A DNA stretch of 64,000 bases from Dokdonella fugitiva (GTDB lineage: Bacteria; Pseudomonadota; Gammaproteobacteria; Xanthomonadales; Rhodanobacteraceae). Positions within the stretch are counted from its first letter, which is position 1. Each line of letters opens with the position of its first letter. The translations under genes were made by a program, and so were the position numbers. Below the pieces are notes generated by a model, which was not told where the DNA came from, did no database searches, and was given only the letters and a program-made list of their open reading frames with translations. The DNA is taken from positions 62,001-126,000 of the forward strand of contig NZ_JACGXL010000002.1 in the NCBI RefSeq assembly GCF_014138265.1. The letters are read 5' to 3'. Below are positions 16,801 through 27,971 of this stretch, in pieces.

Positions 16801-19800
16801 CGGCTGCAGCGCGAGCGTGCGGCCGTCGGCGGCGATGCCGAAGCGGAACGCCTCGTGGCGGTGCCAGACCGTGTCGAGCGCGCGCTGCAGCGCGGCGACG
16901 TCGAGCGCGCCGTCGAACGTGAGCACGACCGCTTCGTTGCAGGCGAGCGCGGCGCTCGAGCCGTACTGGCAGCCGAGCCACTTCTCGAGCTGGCCGTCGG
17001 TCAGCGCGACCGCGTCGGGCAATGCCGCCTCGTCGTTCGTGTTCGTCGCGGCCACGCTCGCGCGTGCGCCCGCGCGCGGCACCAGCAGACCCGCACCGAG
17101 CAGGCCGTCGAGCGCCGCGCGCACCGCGCCGACGATGCGTTCGACTTCCGCGGCGCCGTGCGCCTCGGTGAGGAAGCAGTTGAACTGCTCGTACACGTGC
17201 AGGCCGTTCGCGCGCAGCATGTACCAGAACAGGCTCGCGTACGGCTGGTCCTCGTCGGCGACGATGCGCCAGAGCGAGCTGAAGCCGACCGCCTTGAGCG
17301 GCGCCGCGCGTTCGCCGAACAGCGCATCGAGGCGCCCGACGAGGTCGTGCGTGCGCGCATTGAGTTCGTCCTGCAGCGCCGGGCCGCGCTGGCGCAGGTG
17401 CATCAACGCGGCCTTCGCCGCGGCGAGCGCGAGCGGGTGGCGCACGAACGTGCCGGCGAAGTACGTGACGCCCGCCTCCGGACGCGAATCGTCGCCGAAG
17501 CGCCAGTCGCCGCCGTCGAGCGCGTCGAGCCAGCGCGCGCCGCCGGCGATCGCGGCGAACGGCAGGCCGCCGCCGATGATCTTGCCGTAGGTCGCGATGT
17601 CGGCGCGCACGCCGTAGTACGCCTGCGCACCGCCTTGCGCGATGCGGAAGCCGGTGATGACTTCGTCGAAGATCAGCGCACAGCCGGCCTCGTCGCAGAT
17701 CGTGCGCAGCACCTGCACGAACGCGCGCGGCTGCAACGACGGGTTCTTGCCCTGCACCGGCTCGATCATGATCGCGGCGAGTTCGTGCGCGCGCTCGCGC
17801 AGCACGCGCAGTGCGTCCTCGCTGCCGTAGTCGAGCACGAGCACGTTCTCGACCGCGCTGGCGAGGATGCCCGGTGCCGCGGCGATCGAACGCAGGCTGC
17901 GCGTGCCGCGCACGATCACTTCGTCGAAGATGCCGTGGTAGGAGTTGGTGAAGATCGCGATCGTGCGGCGGCCGGTCACCGTGCGCGCGATGCGCATCGC
18001 GCCCATCACGGCCTCGGAGCCGGTGTTGCAGAACGCGACGCGCGGCATGCCGGTCATGCCGGCGATAAGTTCGGCGACCTCGGCGGTCAACGGATGCTGC
18101 GGGCCGACTTCGAAGCCGGCGTCGACCTGCTGCTTGATCGCCGTGGCGACGTAGTCGGGCTGGTGGCCGAGGAAGTTCGCGCCGAACGAATTGAGGCAAT
18201 CGACGTACTCGTTGCCGTCGACGTCGTGCAGCAGCGCACCCTTCGAGCGCTCGACGACGATCGGGTAGACGAGTTCCTTCCACAGCGGATGGAAGCCGGT
18301 GACGACGCGCGGATCGGCCATGCGCGCGCGGTGCTGCTGCGCGAACGCCTTCGAGCGCGCGGTGCGCGCGTTGTAGCGACGCGTGAAGTCGTCGACCCAG
18401 GCGCGCTGCGCGGGCGTCATCGCGTGATCGGGCTCGAGCGTGATGCGTGCGGACGCGCCGAACGGCCGCTCGACGAGGTTCGCCGCGGGCGCTTCTTCCG
18501 CGCGCGGCGCGGCGGCGGGCGGCGCTGCCGGCGGCCCGGCGACCGGCGCGGCGCCGCCGGCGAGGCTCGCGAGCAGTTGCATCTGCTGCTGCATGAGCGC
18601 CTGCTGGCTCTGGATCAGCGCGAGCAGCGGTGATGCCGAGGCCGCGGTCGCCGGCATGGCGACTGCAGATGCTGCCGGCGCGGGGATCGGCGGCGCCGAC
18701 GACGCGGGCAGCGTCGGTTCGAGCAGGGTTGCAAGCTTGGCGATGCTGTCGACGTCCTCCATGAGGCGCCGGAACTTCAGCTTGAGCCCGTAGCGGCGCT
18801 CGAGTTCGAGCGCGGCCTGCGTCAGCGACAGCGAATCGAGTCCGAGCTCGAGGAAGCTCGCCTCGTCGTGCGTCGCGCCGAGGTGCTCGCCGGTCAGCGA
18901 CTCGACCAGTTCGCGCAACTCGGCACGCAGGCGCGACGACGGCGGCGGAACGGCCGGCGTGGCGGCGATCGCGGGATGGGCTTCCTTCATGCTCGCTTCC
19001 CCAGGGACGCCGGCGGCCGGCGTCGGTGCATCGATCCAGTGGCGCTCGCCGCGGAACGGATAGCCCGGCAGCGCGACGCGGCGGCGCGCCTGCCCGGCGT
19101 AGTACGCATTCCAGTCGGGCTCGCGGCCGGCGACCCAGCACGCGCCGAGCGCGGCGGCGAGATGTTCCGCGTCGCTGCCCGGCTTCGCCGCCGGGCCGAG
19201 TGAAGCGACCGCGCGGCCACCCTCGCCGAGCTGGCTGCGCGCGAACGTCGTCAGCGCCTGCGACGGCCCGACTTCGACGAACAACGTCGCGCCGTCGGCG
19301 ACCGCGTGCGCGACCGCGTCGGCGAAACGCACCGGTTCGCGCAGCTGGCGGCACCAGTAGGCCGGTTCCGCCGCGGCGAGCGCGTCGATCGGCGCGCCGC
19401 TCACGCACGAATAGAACGGTCGCGACGATGGCGCGAGGCGCAGGTTCGCGAACGCACGCTCGAACGGCGGCAGCGCGCCGTCCATGAGCGCCGAATGGAA
19501 CGCGTGGCTCACCTTGAGCCGCGTGCTCGCGATGCGCTCGGCCTCGAGCGTGTCGGCGAACGCACCGATCTCGGTGTCGGTGCCGGCCACGACGCACAGC
19601 TCCGGCGCGTTGACCGCGGCGAGGCTGACGCCGCCGTTGAGGCGCGGCGCGATCGCATTGGCGACCGCGCGCACCGCGAGCATCGCGCCCGGCGGCTGCG
19701 CCTGCATCGCCGCGCCACGCGCGCAGACCAGTGCGATCGCGTCGTCGAGGCCGAACACGCCGGCAAGCGTCGCGGCGACGTACTCGCCGATGCTGTGGCC

Positions 19801-21656
19801 GATCATCGTGTCGGCGACGATGCCCCAGCTCTCCCACAGGCGCGCGAGCGCGTACTCGACGACGAACAGCGCCGGCTGCGTGAAGCGCGTTTGGGCGAGT
19901 TCGGCCGCGGCCGCTTCCGCGGCGTCGGCGGACGGCAGGATCAGTGCGCGCAGGTCGCGCCCGAGCCACGCGCTCGCGAGCGCGCAACCGCGGTCGAAGT
20001 GCTCGGCGAACACGGCTTCGGTCTCGACGAGCTCGCGCGCCATGTTCGCGTGCTGCGAGCCTTGTCCGGGAAACAGGAACACGAGCTTCGGCCGCGCCGC
20101 GCGTCGGGCCACGACCTGGGCGAGCGCGTCGCGCGCTTGCGCCGTCGTGCGCGCGACGACCGTCGCGCGCGAGGCCATCGCCTTGCGGCCGAGCGCGAGC
20201 GTCGCCGCGACGTCGGGCAACTCCTCGTCGCGCGCGTGCTCGAGCCGCGCGGCGAGTTCCGCCGCGCGGCGCTGCAACGCGTCGTCGTCGCGCGCCGACA
20301 GCACGAGCACGCTCGCGCGACGACCGACTGCTGACGGCGGAGCGAGCGGCGCCTCCTCGAGCACGACGTGCGCATTGGTGCCGCCGACGCCGAACGAACT
20401 CACGCCTGCGCGCCGCGGCGTCGCGCCGCGCGGCCACTCGACCGGCTCGCGCGCGAGCTTGAAGGGCGAATGCGCGAAGTCGATCTCGGGATTCGGCGCA
20501 CGCAGGTTGATGCTCGGTGGAATGCGCCCGTGCCGCAGCGCGAGGGTCGCCTTGATCAGGCCGGCGACGCCCGACGCGGCGACGAGGTGGCCGAGGTTGC
20601 CCTTGATCGAGCCGAGCCAGCACGCCTGCGTCGCGCTGCCGTCGACGCGGAACGCGCGCGTGAGCGCCTCGACCTCGATCGGATCGCCGAGCGGCGTGCC
20701 AGTGCCGTGCGCCTCGACGTAACCGATCGAACCGGCGTCGACGTTCGCGCTGGCGAGCGCGAGGCGGATCGCGGCGGCCTGGCCGCGCACGCTCGGCGCG
20801 CCGAAGCTCGCCTTGTCGGCGCCGTCGTTGTTGACGCCGACGCCGCGGATCACCGCGTGGATCGTGTCGCCCTGCTCGATCGCATCGGCGAGGCGCTTGA
20901 GCACGACCACGCCGGCGCCGGACGAGAACACGGTCCCGCTCGCGTCGGCGTCGAACGGCCGGCAGTGGCCGTCGGCGGATTCGATCGCGCCTTCGGCGGG
21001 CAGGTAGCCCGATTCCTGCGGCACGACCACGTTGACGCCACCGGCGAGCGCGACGTCGCACTGCCAGCTCATGAGCGCGTACCACGCCTGCGCCACCGCG
21101 ACGAGCGAGGTCGAGCACGCGGTGTACAGGCTGATCGCGGGGCCGGTCAGGCCGAGCCGGTGCGCGACGCGCGTCGCGAGGTAGTCCTTCTCGTTGGCGA
21201 GCATCGCGGCGAACTCGCCGCTCGCCGCGACGACGTCGGGGCGCGCGTCCACGAGCTTGCGGTAGCCGTTGTTCGACGTGCCGGCGAATACACCGATGGA
21301 GGCAGCGTCGCTGCCGCCGGCACAGCGCGACGGATCGATGCCGGCGTGCTCGAGCGCGTTCCAGCACAGTTCGAGGAACACGCGCTGCTGCGGGTCGATC
21401 AGCTGCGCCTCGCGTGCGGGGATGCCGAAGAACGCGGCGTCGAACCGGTCGGCGTCGGCGAGCGTGCCGCGCGCGCGCACGTAACGCGGGTGCTCGCGCA
21501 GTTCGCGCGGCACCAGCGGCGAGAGTTCTTCCGGGGCGAAGCGGGTGATCGATTCGCGCCCGGCGAGCAGGTTCGCCCACAGCTCGTCGATCGAGGCTGC
21601 ACCAGGGAACCGCCCCGCCATGCCGACGATCGCGATGCCGTCGTGCGCGACCTCGC

Positions 21657-21660
<4 letters not shown>
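13843..21660 (-). CDS. hybrid PKS-NRPS: KS-AT-ACP-aminotransferase-C-A-PCP
   Basis: 2605 residues. In order: KS (about 6-430; TACSTS near 181, VEAHGTGTPLGD, IKGNLGHL); AT (about 520-830; GHSIGEY near 622, HAFH near 718 pointing to malonyl-CoA); ACP (about 905-980; LGLDSLSL near 942); Ala/Pro/Gln linker; class III PLP aminotransferase (about 1080-1530; YGKIIGGG Lys near 1358); condensation domain (about 1550-1965; HHLIMDG near 1682); adenylation domain (about 2000-2500; FTSGSTGEPKG near 2161); PCP (about 2515-2580; GGDSLL near 2545). There is no KR, DH, ER or TE. Residues lining the A pocket read by alignment to PheA are D-I-L-Q-L-G-M-I-W, close to the glycine code. The KS-AT-ACP-AMT-C-A-PCP order resembles the beta-amino-acid section of mycosubtilin/iturin synthases. 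The start at 21660 overlaps the A-PCP gene stop (ATGA). Confidence 0.92.
15217..15282. repeat. 33-bp tandem duplication inside the adenylation domain
   Basis: Two adjacent 33-bp units (15217-15249 and 15250-15282) differ at only 2 positions. They encode two successive copies of a D-D-V-A-(P/S)-L-P-A-V-G type segment just before the A3 core. The copy number could vary without breaking frame. The segment lies in a surface loop that is variable among adenylation domains. Confidence 0.8.
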
Positions 21661-23500
<1,840 letters not shown>

Positions 23501-23504
<4 letters not shown>

Positions 23505-24442
23505 CGCGCGCCCCAGGCGGTGTCGCGGTTCGCGCCGCCGAGTTCCTGCAGCGCGATCAGCGGCCCGACCGCGCGCAGCCAGAGGCCGAGCGCGAGCGCC
23601 TTGAGCGGCTTGCCGTTGCGCCGGCGCTCGTCGACGGCGTCGCCGATGAACGCGCTCCAGTTGTCCGGTCCGAGCGAGTCGAACGCGACCGAGATCGTCA
23701 TGTTGAGGCTGCGCGCGGTGTGCCACCAGCCGCACGGCAGGAACAAGGTCTCGCCCGCGTGCACCACGACCTTCTGGCACTTCGCCTCGCGGAACAGCGG
23801 GTAGCGTTCGTAGTCGGGATGGTGGTGGTCGCGGATGCTCGACTGCCACGGCATGTCCGGATTGACGTAGAGCAGCTGTTCCTGCCCCGGCGCGTACAGG
23901 GTGAATTCCTTGTCGCCGTGGAGCTGGGTGATCCACGCGTGCAGGCGCAGCACGTCGTAGTGCAGGTACGGGAACTCGCCGCCGGGACCGCCGAAGAAGA
24001 TCTCGAGGTTGTTGACGCCGGAGAACAGCCGCTGCGGCACGAGCGGATTCGCCTGCCGGTCGGGCAGGCTGTAGCCGAAGCGCGGCGTGACCTCGGGCAG
24101 CAGCTCGCGGAACGTCTTGGCGATCTCGAACTTGCACGGATACGGGCCGGGCTTGTCGATCGTCGACGCCTCGAGCAGGTCGATGAGTTCGGCGAGGCGG
24201 TAGTCGTGGCCGCGCACGCGCACGACGTGCGTGCCGTAGGCGCGCCGGAAGTAGTCCGGATCCGCGCGACCGTACAGCGGCCACGCGCGCGCGGCGTCGC
24301 CGAGCACGACCGGCTTGCGCGGATCGCGGTATTCGGCGATGAAATCGTCGACGCTGAGCCCACTGCGGCGATCGACCCAGCTGCTGCTGCCGGCGTTGCC
24401 GGCGGTTACGACGCCGGCAACGCCGGCTTGCGTCGTGTTCAT
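23501..24442 (-). CDS. JmjC/cupin_8-type Fe(II)/2-oxoglutarate oxygenase (copy 2)
   Basis: 313 residues. The double-stranded beta-helix carries the facial triad: His-Tyr-Asp in FPYLHYDVLRLHAW near residue 159 and His in PCGWWHTARS near 240. A Lys in GDKEFTLYAPG may bind 2-oxoglutarate. Family members hydroxylate proteins or PCP-bound and free amino acids, so beta- or ring-hydroxylation of a pathway intermediate is plausible. It is a tandem paralogue of the upstream gene (shared WVDR, FPYLHYD, GDKEFTLY and ANRR/ANRD-WG end). The start at 24442 is preceded by GGGAGGGG; a start five codons earlier is less likely. The stop overlaps the A-PCP start as ATGA. Confidence 0.82.
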
Positions 24443-24487
24443 GCTCGCCCCTCCCATGCTGCGGCCGGCGCTGCGCCGGCGATTCGA

Positions 24488-25420
24488 TCAGTGCAGGCGC
24501 GCCATACCCCAGTCCGCGCGGCGATTCGCGCCGCAGCGTTCGGCGAGCGTCAGCATCGGCCCGAGCAGGCCGAGATACAAGCCCAGCCAGCGTGCGCGCG
24601 CGGCGTGGCCCTTGCGGTGTTCCTCGGCGACGACGTCGCGCACGAACTCGCGCCAGTTGCTCGATTCGAGCTGGTCGAACGCGACCGTGATGTTCATCGT
24701 GAGGCAGCGCGCGGTGTGCCAGGTGCCGCACGGGATGAACAGCGCGTCGCCGGCGCGCAGCACGACGCGGTGCCGGCGCGCCTGCTGCAGCAGTGGCCAG
24801 CGTCGCGCGTCGTGCAGGTCGTCGACGCGCGACATCCACGGCATCTCCGGGTGCACGTACAGCAGGTGCTCCTGGCCACGCTCGTACAACGTGAATTCCT
24901 TGTCGCCGTGCACCTGCGCGATCCACGCGTGCATGCGCAGCATGTCGTAGTGCAGGTACGGGAATTCGCCGCCCGGCCCGCCGAAGAAGATCTCAAGGTG
25001 GTTGACGAGGTCGAACACCGACTTCGGCATGAACGGGCTCGTGTGCCGGTTCGGCAGGCTGCACGGGAACCGCGGGGTGACGTCGGCCATGAGATCGGCG
25101 CAGTCGGCGAACGTGCACGGGTACGGCGCGGGTTGCGCCTCGCTCGACGCCTGTTGCAGCGCGATCACCTCGCCGAGGCGGTAGTGCCGGCCGCGAATGC
25201 GCACCGGACGGTCGGCATAGCGTTCGAGGAAGAACGCCGGCGTGAACCGGTCCGGCGCGCTCCATTGCTCGAGCGCGCTGCGCAGCACGACCGGGCGGCG
25301 CGGCTCGAGGTAGCGCGCGCGGAAATCGGCGGGGTCGAGCGTGTCGACCCGGTCGACCCACGTCGCGGCATCGACCTTCGCCGGCGCGTCCACCGCCACT
25401 GACCCTGCCCCGATCGTCAT
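24488..25420 (-). CDS. JmjC/cupin_8-type Fe(II)/2-oxoglutarate oxygenase (copy 1)
   Basis: 310 residues; first gene of the biosynthetic operon. The metal-binding set is His-Tyr-Asp in FPYLHYDMLRMHAW near residue 156 and His in PCGTWHTARC near 234. The order WVDR ... YPCTF ... NHLEIFFGGPGGEFPYLHYD ... GDKEFTLYERG is shared with the paralogue downstream, 45 bp away. Expected reaction: Fe(II)- and 2-oxoglutarate-dependent hydroxylation, substrate unknown. The start at 25420 gives an N-terminus equal in length to the paralogue; a GTG at 25501 would add 27 residues of low-complexity character. The long leader (about 110 nt from the predicted start point) could carry regulation. Confidence 0.8.
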   Translation of the reverse strand: MTIGAGSVAVDAPAKVDAATWVDRVDTLDPADFRARYLEPRRPVVLRSALEQWSAPDRFTPAFFLERYADRPVRIRGRHYRLGEVIALQQASSEAQPAPYPCTFADCADLMADVTPRFPCSLPNRHTSPFMPKSVFDLVNHLEIFFGGPGGEFPYLHYDMLRMHAWIAQVHGDKEFTLYERGQEHLLYVHPEMPWMSRVDDLHDARRWPLLQQARRHRVVLRAGDALFIPCGTWHTARCLTMNITVAFDQLESSNWREFVRDVVAEEHRKGHAARARWLGLYLGLLGPMLTLAERCGANRRADWGMARLH

Positions 25421-25523
25421 GAATCCGTCCCTTGCGATGCGCGTGTCGGGCCAGCCGGGTGCCGTTCGTCCGGCCCGGCGGCTGGCCTGCGCGCCGGTCA
25501 CGCCACTCTTTCGACCCCGGAAA

Positions 25524-25539
25524 GGTGACGCAGTTCACA
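25524..25539. promoter_or_regulatory. near-consensus CRP/Clp palindrome at the operon promoter
   Basis: The sequence GGTGA-CGCAGT-TCACA matches the CRP-type consensus TGTGA-N6-TCACA at 9 of 10 defined positions. It abuts a TAAAAT hexamer on the minus strand (25544-25539), a good -10 for the biosynthetic operon. The site would thus sit at the transcription start and fit repression. The divergent J-domain gene has TAGAAT at 25619-25624, about 90-100 bp away, a distance at which CRP-type activators can also act. Confidence 0.5.
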
Positions 25540-25544
25540 TTTTA
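25539..25544 (-). promoter_or_regulatory. -10 box (TAAAAT) of the biosynthetic operon
   Basis: TAAAAT read on the minus strand is the only good -10 hexamer in the 283-bp divergent gap 25421-25703. It implies a leader of about 110 nt before the start codon at 25420. No good -35 hexamer is found at the usual spacing. The CRP-like palindrome overlaps its downstream edge. Confidence 0.4.
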
Positions 25545-25703
25545 GCGCCGGACCGCCAATCTAAGCGAGGCACGCCCTGGTGCGCCAGTGGGGGCCGGTC
25601 GGCCCGCGCGGCAACAGGTAGAATCGCGCTGCGCCCGTTCGGGGAACGGGGTCCGCGCCCCGTGTCGGCCGGACCGGACCGGGCAGACCGTTCGGGGGCA
25701 AGC

Positions 25704-26372
25704 GTGCTCGACAAGGCCGATTTCTTCGCGCTCTACCAGCAGTTGGGGCTCAAGCCCGGCTGCACGCTGGACGAGCTCAAGGCCGCCTACCGGCGCCGCG
25801 TCGCCGAACTCCACCCGGATCGCCGTGGCGCGGACGCCGACCCTGCCGATGCCGCGCGCCTGCAGGAACTCACCGCGGCCTACAACGCCGCGAGCACGTT
25901 CCATCGCCGTTACGGCCGCCTGCCCGGCGGCACGCATTCGGCGCCGCGTGCGCCGATGCCGCGCGCCGGCCGCGTCGCGCAACCGCTGAACGAGGAGGCG
26001 CGTCCCGCGCGCGGATCGCGCCGCTGGCTCTGGCTCGCCCTCGTCGGTGGCCTGCTCTGGGCCGCGTGGAGCAGCGGCGTGTTCGACGGCACCGTCGACG
26101 TGGACGGCAGCGCCGCACCCGGGCGCCCCGTCGGTGCGACTGCGACCGCGCCCACGGCCAACCTGGCCGGACTCATCATCCTCGGCACCGACGCGGCGAC
26201 CGTGCGCGCGCTCGAGGGTCGCCCGGTCATGGAAAGCCCGCAGCGCTGGGACTACGGCCCGTCGTGGATCGCCTTCAACGACGGCAAGGTCAGCGACTGG
26301 TACAGCTCGAAGCTGCGCCCGCTGCGCGTCGCGAGCGCGCATCCACCGGCGCCCGAGCCGGCCGCGCACTGA
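25704..26372 (+). CDS. J-domain membrane protein with BamE/SmpA-like C-terminus
   Basis: 222 residues. Residues 1-65 are a J-domain with the HPD triad in AELHPDRRG, so it should stimulate a DnaK-type ATPase. A Pro/Arg-rich linker is followed by one transmembrane helix (about 112-130) with the J-domain predicted cytoplasmic. The C-terminal 80 residues (GTDAATVRALEGRPVM, then WDYGPSWIAFNDGKVSDW) recall SmpA/BamE-type small envelope domains. A GTG start at 25704 is preceded by GGGGG and a TAGAAT -10 at 25619. It is divergent from the biosynthetic operon. The exact partner chaperone is unknown. Confidence 0.75.
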   Translation: MLDKADFFALYQQLGLKPGCTLDELKAAYRRRVAELHPDRRGADADPADAARLQELTAAYNAASTFHRRYGRLPGGTHSAPRAPMPRAGRVAQPLNEEARPARGSRRWLWLALVGGLLWAAWSSGVFDGTVDVDGSAAPGRPVGATATAPTANLAGLIILGTDAATVRALEGRPVMESPQRWDYGPSWIAFNDGKVSDWYSSKLRPLRVASAHPPAPEPAAH

Positions 26373-26380
26373 GTCGCCGG

Positions 26381-27781
26381 TCAGCGCGCGCCGCGGCCGA
26401 ACAGCACGACCTCGACCGTCTGCACGAGGATCGTGAGGTCGAACAGCAGGTCGTGGTTCTTCACGTAGAACAGGTCGTACTTGAGCTTCTCGACCGCGTC
26501 GTCGACCGAAGCGCCGTACGGGTAGCGCAGCTGCGCCCAGCCGGCGAGGCCGGGTTTCACGCAGTGGCGCAGGTTGTAGTAGCGGATCTGCCGCGCGAGG
26601 TCGGCGACGATCTGCGGGCGCTCGGGCCGCGGCCCGATCACGCTCATGTCGCCACGCAGGATGTTCCACAGCTGCGGCAGTTCGTCCAGGCGCGTGCGGC
26701 GGATGAAGCGGCCGACGCGCGTGACGCGATCGTCGTCGCGCGTCGCCCAGCGGGCGACGCCGTCGCGCTCGGCGTCGGTGCGCATGCTGCGGAATTTCGC
26801 CAGTGCGAACACATGGCCGTGCTCGCCGACGCGTTCCTGCCGGTACAGGATCGGCTGGCCGGCGCCGGATTCGAGCCGGATCGCGAGCGCGACGAGCAGC
26901 ATGAACGGCCACGCGAACACGAGCACGACCAGCGCGATCGACACGTCGAACACGCGCTTGATCGCGTGGCGCAGCGGCGAATTGTCGAAGCCGTGCGAGA
27001 ACACGAGCCACGACGGCTCGACCAGCGACAGCTTGACGATGCCCAGTTCGCGCTCGAAGAACGAGGCGAGGTTGCTGACCGCGATGCCGGCCTGCTTGCA
27101 GTCGAGCAGCTCGTCCATCGGCAGCCCGCGGCGGCGATCGTCGGGGCCGACCACGATCTCGTTGACCTGCAGCTGCTCGGCGAACGCGCGCAGGCTGCCC
27201 TCGACCGCGAGCAGCCGCTCTTCCGGCACGCACACGGTTTCCTCGCCCATGCGCACGTAGCCGAGGATGATGAAGCCGCGCCGGTCGGTGCGCCGGCGCA
27301 TGCGCTGCGGGATCGTCGCCGCGTGGGTGCCCGCTCCGAGCACGAGCACGCGCCGCTTGAGCGATTCGATGTCGACGAGGCGCGCGATCAGCACGCGCCA
27401 GCCCTGCACCGCGGCGAACCCGAGCACGAGCGCGATCGCGAACACGCCGCGGCCGATCTCCGTCGCCGGGAACAGGTAGTAGATCGTGATGAGACCGACC
27501 ACGCCCAGAGCGAAACCGACCAGCTGGCGCGCGAACAGGCCGAACCAGCTCTCGCGCAGGTGCTGCTGGTAGAGCCCGAGCGCGGACATGCCGAGCACGA
27601 GCACGACCGCGAACAGCAGCGCGCGCGGCCACAGGTGCCCGGCGAAGCCGGCCAGTGCCGGCGCATCGGCGAAATAGCGCAGGTGCGCCGCGAGCTGCAC
27701 GCCGAGCGTGAGCGACGCGAGTTCGAGCAGCACCAGCAGGGTGAGCCAGCGTATCGACTGTCGCCGCAGCGCCCGCAACAT
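26381..27781 (-). CDS. undecaprenyl-phosphate glycosyl-1-phosphate transferase (WcaJ/EpsE type)
   Basis: 466 residues. Four to five transmembrane helices in the first 140 residues are followed by a Rossmann-like region (VLVLGAGTHAATI). A further helix leads into the bacterial sugar transferase domain (KRVFDVSIALVVL, KFRSMRTDAERDG, RRTRLDELPQLWNIL, MSVIGPRPERP). The enzyme transfers a sugar-1-phosphate to undecaprenyl phosphate at the inner membrane, the first step of an exopolysaccharide or O-unit. The arrangement resembles sugar transferases of PEP-CTERM/EpsH1-associated systems. RBS GGAGACGAG before the ATG at 27781 decides the start over the upstream frame. No other glycosyltransferases are adjacent, so the full polysaccharide locus must be elsewhere. 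Confidence 0.88.
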   Translation of the reverse strand: MLRALRRQSIRWLTLLVLLELASLTLGVQLAAHLRYFADAPALAGFAGHLWPRALLFAVVLVLGMSALGLYQQHLRESWFGLFARQLVGFALGVVGLITIYYLFPATEIGRGVFAIALVLGFAAVQGWRVLIARLVDIESLKRRVLVLGAGTHAATIPQRMRRRTDRRGFIILGYVRMGEETVCVPEERLLAVEGSLRAFAEQLQVNEIVVGPDDRRRGLPMDELLDCKQAGIAVSNLASFFERELGIVKLSLVEPSWLVFSHGFDNSPLRHAIKRVFDVSIALVVLVFAWPFMLLVALAIRLESGAGQPILYRQERVGEHGHVFALAKFRSMRTDAERDGVARWATRDDDRVTRVGRFIRRTRLDELPQLWNILRGDMSVIGPRPERPQIVADLARQIRYYNLRHCVKPGLAGWAQLRYPYGASVDDAVEKLKYDLFYVKNHDLLFDLTILVQTVEVVLFGRGAR

Positions 27782-27971
27782 CCGCTCGTCTCCGTCCAGG
27801 GAACCGCCGATCCGCCGGCACCGCGGCACCCCGAAGCGAGGCGCGCGCCATCGTCGCGCCATGCCTGCGCCATGCCCGTGCCACGACCGGTCGGTTTATC
27901 ATCTTGGCAGCGCGGGGCGACGCCGGCAAGGCGAGCCCGGCGACCCCGATCCCCAGCCGAGGAAGGCCCGC

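Noticed and set aside
15745-18633. A 962-codon plus-strand frame opposite the synthase
   Set aside because: Composition rich in Arg, Val, Glu and His with no domain; antisense shadow of the C and aminotransferase domains.
14840-21580. A 2246-codon minus-strand frame inside the hybrid synthase
   Set aside because: Out of frame with the recognised domains and extremely Arg-rich; a shadow of the real gene.
27782-27971. glmS ribozyme in the glmS leader
   Set aside because: No ribozyme-like core is recognisable. The element is known mainly from Firmicutes, and the leader here is short.
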